NCBI GenBank assembly: GCA_036345935.2
Contig: JADWOT020000009.1
Coordinates: forward strand, 2,561,381 to 2,625,380
Source: Taenia hydatigena
Taxonomy: Eukaryota; Platyhelminthes; Cestoda; Cyclophyllidea; Taeniidae
Length of the DNA: 64,000 nt
Direction: 5' to 3'
The position numbers and the translations under genes were made by a program. The notes under the pieces are model-generated. The model searched no databases and had not been told where the DNA came from. It saw only the letters and a program-made list of their open reading frames with translations. Positions 14,444-26,446 of the stretch are shown here, in pieces; within the stretch, counting starts at the first letter, position 1; each line of letters begins with the position of its first letter.

Positions 14444-14719
14444 TTAGCCAAGTCGGCTAGCCGTAAGAAAGCCTCTCTTTGAAGACTGGTGGGATGGCAA
14501 AATTCCCCTTCTTCCCAGGCGCCCACTGTGTAGAAAGCCACGGCGGTCCAAGCGGTAGGGAAGAGCACTGTAGTAGTCTTCATCAAGCACATTCTCACTT
14601 AAGGGCAGATCTTCTAGCGCCAACTCCTCCTCCAAGGCATTATGCTTCGCGTAGGCAGGCATCTGAACCAGAAATACCATAGCAGCTGTGGCGAAAACGA
14701 GAAGGCCCAAGGGTGTCAT
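14444..14719 (-). CDS. Neuropeptide prohormone with two RL-amide peptides
   Basis: A complete 91-residue ORF in one exon encodes a secreted peptide precursor. Residues 1-24 form a signal peptide: a hydrophobic core (LLVFATAAMVFLV) and a small-residue cleavage site after PAYA. An acidic spacer (25-58) follows. RR at 59-60, RR at 70-71 and KR at 81-82 release three peptides: GFLHSGRLG (61-69), GILPSHQSS (72-80) and GFLTASRLG (83-91). The first and third end in Gly, the amide donor, giving GFLHSGRL-NH2 and GFLTASRL-NH2. The last Gly abuts the stop codon, as in many prohormones. The two share G-F-L-x-x-x-R-L, so the repeat is conserved in design. The middle peptide lacks the amide donor and is probably a spacer or a non-amidated product. 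A 5' exon donor lies upstream and a poly(A) signal 80 nt downstream. I do not recognise the family by name; RL-amide endings occur in flatworm peptides and molluscan myomodulins. The receptor would presumably be a GPCR, but this is inference. Confidence 0.87.
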   Translation of the reverse strand: MTPLGLLVFATAAMVFLVQMPAYAKHNALEEELALEDLPLSENVLDEDYYSALPYRLDRRGFLHSGRLGRRGILPSHQSSKRGFLTASRLG

Positions 14720-14831
14720 GAGTAAGTAGATGAGTCCAACTGATGCGCTTGTATGAAAACTCGAAAATTTATGCTGTCATGAGGCGCGAATAAGCCAATG
14801 GGTGGCTGCGTCAGTGTGCGTTGGGTCTTAC

Positions 14832-14875
14832 CTCTCTGTGTCCTCACTGCTGGTGCACGGTGCGCCTGAATGGCA
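14832..14875 (-). other. Putative 5' non-coding exon of the neuropeptide gene
   Basis: On the minus strand a strong donor (AGAG followed by GTAAGACC, GT at 14831-14830) lies about 110 nt upstream of the prohormone start codon. A plausible acceptor (TTTTCATACAAG) precedes the ATG. This would make a short leader exon and a small intron in the 5' UTR. The 5' limit is a guess; no coding potential is needed. Confidence 0.4.
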
Positions 14876-16477
14876 ACAAATTAGATTCGATTACGAGTAA
14901 CTCCGTAGGTTTCCCAGTAGTATCCACCCTAGCATTACTTACTGTAGTTGTTTTTCAACAATTTTCATGTGTTAGTACTATAAAAGACAACTGGCTGTGA
15001 AATATGGTACCACGATTTAGTAAAACTGGTTGGTTATCTTATTTATAATCATTGAGACGCTGTTTTAGTGAAGTATGAGATCAACTTTGGAGGAAACTAT
15101 CGGTTAATAGCTTCAAAATTGAGATTTCTCAGCAAAATATCACCTTTTGTGTCCAAAGTAATTTGATTCCTAATTTCCTATTCATAGTTAATTCCAAATT
15201 TTAGAACGCTTATTATGGTTTAGTTCAATCGAGGACAATATTAATCCAAAAGCATCATTTATTTGATTTCGTTATCAACCTACGTTTATGAGAGCCAAAG
15301 GAATTACTGAAGAGTTGTTATAGACTTCCATAAAATCAGGAAAGTTCGCCAAAAGTTCATCGTCTGCTACTGACATAAGTGCATTGGTTGCTGCATAAGT
15401 GATTAGTTGACCTGATTAATTCCGCATTCAAAGGTCACAGCTGTATTTCCATGATCAAATTAACGATTCCATCCCAAACCCATTGTTATTTAAAGTTTTA
15501 ATAAGCAATGCTTTTATAGGACAATAAGTTTACTCTAACGGTTATCACTTTGCTGCAAGCGTCCAAGCACGCACTGCATTTCCTTTACCCAAGTTCTCTC
15601 ATATCTATCAGGCAAGGACGAGAAACTAGAAGGGTTTTGTTCACCAGTACTATTTTATTTAATGCAAAAAGGTATTATAAATGCTTTGTTGCAGCAATTA
15701 TCCTAGCTTTATCAAATACAACCCTTTATGGGGAGTGTGGATAAGCATTTTTCATGATTTGAACAGAGTTGTGCGACCGTTTTGGTTTCGGTTGGTTAAT
15801 TACACTTGAAAGGGAGACATAAAATGGGGTGTACATGTGTAATGCAATGCCAAACCGTACTTTTGAGGTGTCATCAATTATTCTCTTTTCACTGTAAGGG
15901 TGATGTAGGCTGCTCTTCAAATCGCTATCTACATTGGCATTCTTCCCCTTCCTAAAGGAAACCGTTTCCAAAGTTGACAAGCTATGTCTTGTATTATGCA
16001 TTTATGCCCACCAAATCAATTAACACAACCAATTTGTGGAACGCCAAGCACTTTGAATGCTTTGGTAAGCACCCAACAAAAAAATTAGTAATCTACCCGA
16101 ATTCCGAGCAAAATATTTTTTGACTTAAATAACTACTCAGGATGGTAACCACGACTGTGGCATCTTCTCGCTGTGTAAACCTCGTCGGACAGCTTTCTGA
16201 AATTTCAGTAGATTTTTAACCATTCTCTAATTAATCTAAAACATATGAGCATTTAGTACATAAAAGAAACAATGGTTTTTGACGTTAAAATACTTACTAT
16301 GAGCCATTAAAAAGAACTTCTTATTATAGTAAAAGTGTCTATTTCGATTTTTTGCACTTGGGAAAAAAAATATTGGCTGATATAAGCTGCCAGTTCAACC
16401 TAGCTTAAAATTCTCTTTTGCAACTCATCTATAGTTCTGCCCAATTTTAACTTGCAATAACGAATAACAGGATTATT

Positions 16478-16636
16478 TTTTGAAACTGTGATTGTTTAAC
16501 CCCCGGGTTTAGTATCAGGTCACTTGGCCCCAGGGCCGTACCAAGAGCCACCAGGTCTTCTGTAAGTCGACAATGTATATATTATTCCATAACATTACGT
16601 ATTCGTTCGTCTTCAAGGAATTCAGATGATGCTACA
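16478..16636 (+). repeat. Old degenerate LTR copy
   Basis: TCAGGTCACTTGGCC, GTATATATTATTCC in the TATA region, and TTCGTTCGTCTTCAAGG ending in GATGCTACA follow the family's order. Confidence 0.4.
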
Positions 16637-19600
16637 TTTCCATCTCAATCATTATCCAGAACAACGGTCTGCTTTCTCTATTGATGAAATCAATCGAAAA
16701 CCATTCGTTTCGGAATAATTTCTTGTCCACCATTTGTAAAGCTGTGCACATTCCCAACTTATATTGTTGTTATAAGAGGCGAAAATGAAGTGTATCTCTG
16801 CCTCTCATTACGATGATTCAATCTCTTAATTGATTCAACAACAAGAGGTCATCAAATATTTGACGAAATATAAACTCGTCGGATCTATGAATGGAAATGG
16901 AAATAAAGGCAGTTTTACACACTTTTGCTTCTTAACCACTTATAAAGTAAGAATAAAAGTGGCTCAAGATAAATGCAAAGGAAAGCAGACCAAAGAATGA
17001 GACACAGCTAGGTTTCGAATACTCACCGTTGGTGGCATTTTCACCCGATACGAGTTGCTGGGAAGTAATTTGAAACGAAATTCAGGTAGCAATACAACTT
17101 CATACGACTTGCATTCTAGGACTCCGCCAATTCACTGAAAAAGCTTATTTTGTGGTGGACTACTGAGGGGAAATAGTGCTTCAGCCTAGGTTAGCCAAAA
17201 GTAGAAGAACCTTCTCGATAAGGCATAGTCTTAGAAAAGGTGTTTGCTCATAGTAGTCAATTGAATTACTCATTGGGTGGTCAACCGCTTTGCGATTTGA
17301 CAATCCACTTTACTCGACCACCCGTATTCTGAAGAAATCTCAGCAAAGCGAATTTAGAAATTGCCACTTTTCCTGTCATTGGAGTGACAGTGTTCCTTTA
17401 AGTCTATTAGTATATTTTTATGCACTACTTTGGTGTTTCCTCCTTTCACTTCATCCTCCATGTCCTTGAAACGAGCAGACGAGTCGAACAAAGTAATGGC
17501 TTATTCGGTAACAATAAATAAAGGGGTGCAGATGTCATAGTTTAAGCAGGTTTAGGTTGCGTTTTCCTCCCAAAGAAATCCGATGACGATTGACTTTATT
17601 CTACGCACCCTCCCCGATACCTCCTCTTTACCGTCAGCATTAAGTTGGATGTTTGACTATTTTATCCAATCTCTTCATTGGTCAGAATGAAGAGATCCTT
17701 TCCAGAGAGTTCTTCCATTGCCACCAAAAGCGGACAAGCACATGACCTATGGAGCAGTGGTAAATAAATGGGGAGGAGGCATTATGGCGCCAATTTGTCA
17801 CGAAGTTCGCATTTACTGACCACCTCTCGCCTAAAGTGTACGCGTCTTAAGATTATGCAAGTGAATAAAATGTTTCCAACATTAAGTTAGGGTTAATAGG
17901 CATGTTTTGTAGTACATTTTATGTAATTTTCTTCCTATCATTTATGGAAGGTATATTTAATAATGGCATTATGTGGTTAAGGCTTGCTTCCTCAAATTAT
18001 ATCAGTTAAAAGTACCGTTGCTTTTACAAGCAGTATTACATGCGAAAAATTGGAGGTCTCGCATTAGTCCCCAATTTTCTGCAAGGAGAGTTTACCTTGT
18101 CTGAAGTCCGAGTAAGCTCAAAAGGAGAATACTAAAGCTTCAGGAAAAATCTCCTTAAATAAAGCACATAAAAGTAGATTTATAAATTATAGGGCAGGGA
18201 ATTATTTATAGTGATACTCCACCAATGTTAAAAGAAAGCTAACTCAATGTTCGGCATGACCCCTTTCAGTGATCCCTTGTGACCTGTAAGTTTCTGAAAA
18301 ATGTATGCGGTGTAATGCAAGCACAACTTATAAAACATTTTTATGCGCCACTCCCATGGAGAGGCATGCTTGTATGCGCTCTTTGCTGGTTTTTCCTACT
18401 TTGAAGAACTGATACCATTGTTTAAGTGCCGTCGACTCTGATTGGAGTTTGTTGGCTTTCTGAGACCAATTTAACTCGGTTCCAAATTTGCGGAAGCGTT
18501 TACACAATTCAATTCTGGTGATAAAATGAATAAGTGATTTCCGATAAAGGGGTTCATGGTCCTAGTGGTTCTTGATAAAAGGTTACTTTGCGGTAAAAGT
18601 TAAGCAAATGAGTGTTGCATGCTTTGATAGATGAAGATAAACTTCAATGACCATCCATGTTTTACTTATTTTTTTCGAAACAATTCACAAGACGTTACGA
18701 AATGTTTTCTGAGTGAATGATGGTGAGAAATGCCTTTTCATTTCAATGTTTTTGGGCCGACAAGCATATCATTGGTTGTCTTAAAACGAACTAATCATTA
18801 TCTATCTCAGCCTTCTAAGGTGCCAGCTCATCCACAAGGGGCCATGCATGTCCCACAGGCGCGATCGTTCACTCTGAATTTTCCACTTACTGCAGCTAAG
18901 AAAAGCACGACTGAGATTTCACCGATAAAGCTCGAACGTTTGAGAGAAAGATTTGTCCCTCAGGAATAGTCAGAAGAAAGCTCTGTTTTTTGTGGGATAG
19001 TCCAAGATCTCATCATACTGGGATGGGGATAGGGAGGAGGGAGGGAAATGCTGCCTCATCCTTTTAATTCCACTCATGATATGGCATAAGACATCACACG
19101 CGAAATGGACAGTTGAGGTATAAAACTAAGAGGTAAAGGGAGGTAACTATGACCAGAAACTGAGAGACCGATTCTTATTAAAAAGGACGGAAGATTAAAG
19201 TATGCAAAAAATTCCTTTTACAAAAGTTTGATTTTTATGATTTATAAACTACTTGAACTTATTTGACCAAGTTATATAAGCTGACAGCAACACTTGTGCT
19301 TGGTATCAGCTTAGAGAATGTCCGTGAGTTAGGAAGCGAATCGCTACAAAAAACAGCGCACAAACTTGTAACGACTTTTGTAGTTTTTCAGTAGTTGTTT
19401 GACAGATAAAAGTCGTTATTCTTTATGTGATATATTGTGGCAACGCCGGTATTGGCCCACTTAGCGATGGGGATTCATTGAAGTAGTTTGTTAACCAAGG
19501 TGCTTGATGGAAGTGTTTCTTGCTTTAAGGTATTTCGAAGTAGACGAACTATTCTGATGTCATATTATCACATGGAAAATAAGGCACAGCTTCACAGTTG

Positions 19601-19964
19601 GGCAACAAAGTCCTGGACAAATATATTTCTTGTATTTTGTCCACGTAGTTAAATTATGGACACCTGAATTGGCCTAAATCCCATTTCAGGAGCAGGCATA
19701 AATTATGCCATATTTTTAAAGAAAAAAGTCTTGAAATTAATAACTGTTCTAAAGACCAGCATATATTTGGTTGGCCTTTAGGATGAAGGGCGATTGTTGC
19801 AGCCTTATCGTGGCGCGAATGACAGCTACGTAAACACCTTTTTGCCAAAAGGGCACGACAAAATAATTTTTCCCAGATGGCAGCCTATATTGCTCCTGTC
19901 ATTCCCAGACCATCTGTCAGCCGATCACAAAAGTAGGCCTGAGAAAAATGAATCCGAGTTCCTT

Positions 19965-20000
19965 CCTTCTACAATTAGAGGAGGTGAGTTTTGTAGAAGG
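19965..20000. repeat. 10-bp inverted repeat
   Basis: CCTTCTACAA (19965-19974) and TTGTAGAAGG (19991-20000) around a 16-base loop. It may be chance in this much sequence. Confidence 0.5.
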
Positions 20001-23000
20001 CCGGAGTCGATCCTGGCCGTCCCTTTTAATGGACGAACTGCCATGAGTGCAGAGATTATACTATATGCTTGATAGAAATTTTGCTAGGGAGACGCGAATG
20101 GTAAGAAAAAGACCAAAAATATCATTGAATTTGGTTTTCGTGAGCATAACGAGTAAACAGTTCCTCTGTTTCGCAAGAATCACGAGACCGATAGTTAGTT
20201 TATGACAAAAGACTACTTATTGAAAACAATAAGATCATCTAAATAGGCTTTGGTATGTGTTTGCTGGATCGAATTCAAATGCGTTTATGAGCGCATGCTC
20301 CTCATCTAAGGATCAAACCACCCAACTAACAGTCAACTACACGTCGTTATTCACTATGAAACAAAAGTAGGACTTTTAATTTTTAAATCTACGTAGCAAT
20401 TTTATTCTAAAGCAAAGTATTTGACATAGTAGGTTAGTAAACCATATTTGTCGTTTAGTAGAAGAATAAGGCAATCGGGTAGCCTGCAGTACTTGATTCT
20501 ATAGGCTATTTTATTCTCCCCAGGTTGTACTTTTGTCTTGTTGACATGGCCTTCTGACCATGCCTTTGGTTTCCTAGTCCTTTTCCTAACCTTGTGATAA
20601 ACTGCTTCCTCGTAATGCTCTGCTTCATTGTGCCTTCGGGGTGGACTCGGGGTGTCACCAATGCTTGCCATACCTGAATTATTACTAGAATCCCCTATTA
20701 AAAGAAGTACCCTTACCTAAAGCGCTTACGTATGAAGATGAAGAGTCATTTTACCTTTCCTAGTTTCAAATTCACGGAAGTGTCCCTCAGCCCTTAATCC
20801 TAATGTGTTATGCATAGAGATGCCGTCGCGGGAATAAAATTGTGGTCGTCTAAACACAGACTGAGATGCTCGTGTTTATTAAAAATGGAGGAAGGAACGC
20901 CTTTGCAACCCTGTCATGTGCAGTGGATACGGTTGAATAAAACCTATTGAGCATACCTTGAGGCAGCATAAAGTTTTTTCCGGAAATCAAGAATCATTGC
21001 ACTTTTAAGGTCCTGGTAGAAGTATCCATCCATATCAGCCCTTGTGTGGGCTTTCAACTACCAGGCAGTCTCCGGATTCGTATCTTTAGTATCCTAAGTG
21101 CAGCCAAAGGCTAAAGTCAAAATTCTTGTTCCATTTTATCAATTGATATTTGCTTTTGCTTCGTTTCTATTCCTTGTCCTTCATACCTATGCACAAAGTT
21201 CCATTTGCCAGTCTTACTGAATTGCTGAATCACCGCAGTCTCATTGTTTGTCTTTGTGTAATTACCGTATCAGTGAAGATAGATGCAGCGTCCCACCTAC
21301 AACTTCCATACTTTGTCCGCGACATGGATTTAAGCTAGCGAGATTAAGTTACCGCCTTGAACCACAGAATGTTAGAAATACAAATCGGCTTCAAAACTCA
21401 CCTTCTGGAACACAATGAGAAATTCAAATAGTTGTAACTACTTCAAGTTCCGAAGTGCTCAATTTATATACAGCATAGCGGCTGAAATCACTATATGTTA
21501 TCGTACTATATGCTTGGCAGCTGTCATCTGGGCTGACTTCGAATAGACGCACCGCTTGGTTATTTATAACGTTTGTTCAACCAAAACCATCTAATGTATG
21601 CACATTGCTTTTTGGGATTCCAAACACTAATCGGGAAAATCAAAGGAAGGCAGCTTGTGGTTTTTGGGAAACGTGAGATCATTTGGTGAGCTAGTTTGGG
21701 GATAGCACAAAGAGGCGGCGCCTTCTAAAGGAATTATTTTTGTACGCATTCACCTCTATCATTGGTATTATTGCTGCTCTTATGGGTGTGTAGCCAGTCT
21801 CGATGCTGAAATTCTAAAAGGCCCAATTGCCAAGAACAAAGTCAAAATGAAAGTGGATAGGAAGTGTTCAGCACGGTTGCTTTTAGCAACACCCGATTTC
21901 GTGAACCCTGCCCTGAAATGTCAAAATTAGTAGGTTGAAGTGGAGCTAAGATACCACGACAACACCAAAATGTTGTACTTCTATAATCACTACAAATTTG
22001 TGGCCCTTTTATCTAAAAGAAAGCATTGAAATATCGTTATTTTAAAATTTAGGAATTTTAAACAAAAAAATGAAGTTTTAGAAGGATGAACATGGATTCA
22101 CCTGCATGATCTTACAAGTTAAATGCCCAGATTATAAGCCGTTTCGTACAGTCGTGATTACACCATACATTCATAAATTTCACTATCTAATTTCAAAGAA
22201 AAACGCTATCTCTGTCGCTTTCATAAAAGTACATTTGGCGCTGACTTAGCAATCAAATCTTAAAACGATTGCATTAATGTCTAAAAAAATGCTAATCTAC
22301 TATTCAAAACTAGATCAGATCAGATTGCCGTTGGAGTTGACGTTCTCTGAAAAAAATAATTGCTCTTATGGCTTCAAATGTCCTTGACCCGAGTAAGTGA
22401 CTTGACAGCACAGGATGTGATGAAGTGCAATGATCTTTAAAAATGGTGGGTAAACTTGTAGTAGGCTCGGTTTTCCTCTCTTCCACCTATGCCTTCATGT
22501 CCTTAGATTACGCGGCCACGCTACCGAAACCGGGAGTCATAAACCACACCTAAACAATTAACGAAACATGATTTTAACAAAATATCCAACGACCCTCGAG
22601 ATGCCTTTTTGATTAAGCAAACTTGGACACCAACACGTATTGGCACGAGATCTGTGTTGCATAATGAGCAGTTACTGTCAATTAAGTTACGGTATTAGGA
22701 GGAGACAAAGGCGAGCAAATTGAACGGTGCGTTAAAGGGGTAATTAATTTCCCTTGGACCATCAAATGCTCCTATTTAAAACAAATGAGCCTCCAGTATT
22801 GCATCATAAGAATGGCAGTCTGATATTTTTATTAAGAAGTCGGAAATAGTACACAATTTGGAGAATGCCTTTAACCGGCTAAAAGTCCGGTTTTATGTGC
22901 CAAACAAAAAACCACATTAGTGCTTAATTTTATGCACAAGTGACCTGATTTGGGAAAATTTTCTGCTGCAATGATTTAGGACTTAACGAGTTTATGCAAA

Positions 23001-26000
23001 TAGATCGGTGAAACTTCAAAATCTGTCAATCGTTTGGGTGCATATAATCTGCCTTTCTGGTTATCTGTAAAGCTTTTAGTCTTGATCTACCTAGCTTCAC
23101 TAATTAGCCGGTGGTAAAGATGGTTAACTCTCTGTGAAGCAAAAGCTTCCTCAAGACGTATCCTCCTCTGGATATTTGCACAGCTTTACTGATCCAAGCC
23201 CTGTTGTCAACATGCAAGTTACCCAACACACCTGGCACGTCTACTTTCTTCGTTTTTGGTCAAAAATTCCACAAATGTAGGAACTTACCCTAGACAGTCA
23301 ATTGTTTTACGCTGATGGTAGGGTCATTTGTTGAGGTAGACATGTACTTATTTGTCATCGCAACATATTTTGCATACTACAGAGGCGATGGAATGGCCAC
23401 TTAAATGCACAAAACAGTCCTTAAGTTGGGAAATAAATTCTAAGAGCATAGCACAAACAGCGATCTCTTGGTTTTTGACTGGTTTTGTCCATTGTTTCAC
23501 CCCAATAAAACTGCCATTTCTATTCTAGCATTGGCCTTAGATCACCGGTCCAAGTGCACATTAGCTGCCTTTAGACGGAGAGCCTAAATTCTTAGGGCTT
23601 CTTAAATAAGCATACTTTGCTTTTACTTGCATTTCAAGAAAATACTACAAAAAGTACAACTTTTATTGCGTATTGCACTAATTTGGTACTCATTCCAAAC
23701 AAGTAATATGCAGTCCAAGTGACCTAATTTCGAAGTAGGAAAAAGCGTAGATAGATGTTGTAGAATTTGACAGTATATGCTGTTTGCAAACTAACTCCTT
23801 TTAATAATTATTACTGGCTTAACAAAGACGCAAATTCTCATGCGTTCCTCGTGTCTTTGATGGAACAAATTTCCGTGTTCGCTCTAAAGTGAATGCTTCA
23901 GCTTCTTCTAAAACCCTTGTTTGCAATTGGCAATAGATTTATGCTTCCCATTAACTGATGAAGTACAAGGCAACATATCAAAATTTTGATTTATAAATGG
24001 GTGCTGCTTGAAAACGGATAAAGCCTTGGGAATTCGCACCCGTTTATAAAGTGCAAATGACCGCCACTTTTCCATTTTTTTTGCTGAAAAGCTTGAATTT
24101 GCTCATACTTCTATTGGTTTGAGTGAAACTAGTGAGCCTAAAAGGCCATGCGACGAATGTGGAGGCATAGCCGATGGAAATTAAAAAATATGCTCAGTTA
24201 AATTACACCAAAAAACGACCGCTAGATCATGCCATAGCTCCGCCTTCAGCGGCCCTAGTGGTCACTCTGATGCCTCGCCTGCAATGAATTGCCTCCGTAA
24301 GCTTAGTAGCAGTGCGAATGGCAGGAGGCTACAAGTATAGCCTTCAAACCATACTACTTAGGCTGACGCACAAGCTGCGAAGACGAAGTTCACAACTTCA
24401 CGTAGGACTCGGAGAGAAGCTGGTGGATTCGTTTAAAAATCATGGCTATTTATTATGAACGATGACTAAGACACAGCATTTGTATGATCAAAGAAGCGGA
24501 TAAAGTGCGACAAAGTAAGTAATGAAATTCAGCTGCTGGTTAAGGCTAATGGAATACACGACTGACCATTGAAAACTCTATGGGCAAAAGCATAATTTTT
24601 GTCCGAGATGTCTTACAAATTTGCTTCACTCAGTGTTGGATGCGTGTGTCTCAAATGAACCGAGACTTTCCTTGTCAATTCTACTTTGTGAATAGAGTAG
24701 AATTAACGCCTCTAATGGGAGCAACTTTTACACTTCCTTCCTCCATCCGCATTTTAGTACACATGGAACCCCATTTTCCACTTTTGGGGATCAAGACGTT
24801 AGTGATTTTTTCGTTCGAGGGAACAAAATAACTGGCCCAAATTTATAAATCCAGGCATGAAAATGTGTTTGCTTAACACGGAATAAGAACCGACAAGATG
24901 GAACGAGATGGCCTAGTTTGCGAGGTGGCGGTATGGAGTAAAGAACTGTAGTCGAGATAAACGTCTCCAGATGGTGACAATCTTCACACCATCTGCCATC
25001 CAAACACAGAAGCGAGCCCCCAAAAACGGATTTTCCTCCTGCTCAGTGCCTAAGCAGTAGGCACATCCTCAGAGGTGAATGTTTTTCTCGGCTCATTTTG
25101 GAGCACTGCATAACACTCATTAACAAAAATGAGAAGTAAAACTTTAAAGCGATATGGTTCTTATGAAACAATAAAGCTGGACGCCGTATTGAAGATAAAT
25201 TGGAAATCGAGTTAAGCGATAAAAGCAGAGAACTTAAGAAAGAAATCCAATTTACAGAGACGTTGAACAGTAGCACAGTAAATAAAGATCAAATCACTCA
25301 AAGAAAATAAGTAGAAATTTAAATAAAAAATATTTAAGCTAAACATAACACAAATGACTCACTTGATGTGGGTCACTCCTTCTTGTTCCAAAGGCGGATT
25401 GTGCGCAATAGAAGTCGGAAGGATGAATATCCTAATTATTTTTGTGATTTTATGTGCGTATGTTAGACGGATTAAATGTATCGGCTCCTCGGTAAATCGT
25501 ACTGAAGCGTTGGTTGGAAATTTAGTAAACCAAAACTCAGGGTGTGGTCCATCCCTTAAAGGTGAATGTACACTCAGTTACCACATTTAAGGGGGCAAAG
25601 ATTGTCAATCGGTGAGACGTTCAACTCTTTGTCCTAGTTTAGTGGACGCCATACTATGCCAGTAGCCTCTCAACCCTTCTCTACGTCGACAGTCCATGTT
25701 CCACTCTTGTGGTAAGTTCTCTTTCGTACTTAGAAAAAGGACATTCACCTCGAATTTCATTACTGAATGCTAACCATTAACGTGACGGGAGACTAGGATG
25801 CAGATGGGAGTAGTAAGGTCTACCTTCGGCAAGTCCCCATTCCCGTGTTCTGTGGGAATACCATTAACAACTGAGGTTTTATTCAATGGCAGTGAGATAT
25901 GGTGGATTGTGACAACCGCTAACTTCCAAATAAAGGCGACGTAAGCACATACTTTTGGCGAAGAAAAAGCTTGAGTCAAGATTTAAAACCCATGGCAGCC

Positions 26001-26167
26001 CTGAAATCTATCACCTGGCTCCCTCATTAGTGGCATAGAGCTCCGCCTCAACAAGCCCTCCGTTAAGGCCAATAGGCGTGCACACGTTAACCGCATAATT
26101 AGTCTTCTCGAATAAGAGCCAAATTCGTTCGATCATTTTCAAGTTTTTTTCTTCAAATGAGAATGCC

Positions 26168-26198
26168 CTCACTATTTCCACATAGTTGAAATAGTGAG
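26168..26198. repeat. 11-bp inverted repeat downstream of ASH2L
   Basis: CTCACTATTTC (26168-26178) and GAAATAGTGAG (26188-26198) around a 9-base loop, about 240 bp beyond the ASH2L stop. Confidence 0.7.
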
Positions 26199-26440
26199 CC
26201 GACGAGTTACCATTCAGAAATCTTCCCTTCCAACTATGGCATATACCATTCCAATATCGGCAAATGTTAAGGCAACGACTCAAGCACACAATGAAGGGAA
26301 ACGAAATAAGCCGTATTAAGTACAAAAAACTTTACTTGTAAACACCAAGGTGAGTAGAAAAGATAACACATGGGCATAATGTCAAAAACTGGAAGGTTAT
26401 ATCGGTGAGGATACATTTTTCGAAAGAAGTCTAAAATGGC

Positions 26441-26446
26441 TTTATT
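26441..26446 (-). terminator. Poly(A) signal overlapping the ASH2L stop codon
   Basis: On the minus strand the end of the ASH2L frame reads GTCAAATAAAGCC, so the TAA stop lies within AATAAA. It implies a 3' UTR of only about 10-30 nt if this signal is used. Confidence 0.55.

Larger units (their letters stand above)
14880..26430. other. Non-coding stretch between the neuropeptide gene and ASH2L
   Basis: AT-rich, with only short frames and one old LTR copy at 16.5 kb. I found no exon chain on either strand. The region could hold distal 5' sequence of the neuropeptide gene or regulatory DNA. Confidence 0.5.

Noticed and set aside
14368..14598. Second minus-strand frame overlapping the neuropeptide ORF
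   Set aside because: It lacks a signal peptide and cleavage sites; the other frame has all prohormone features.
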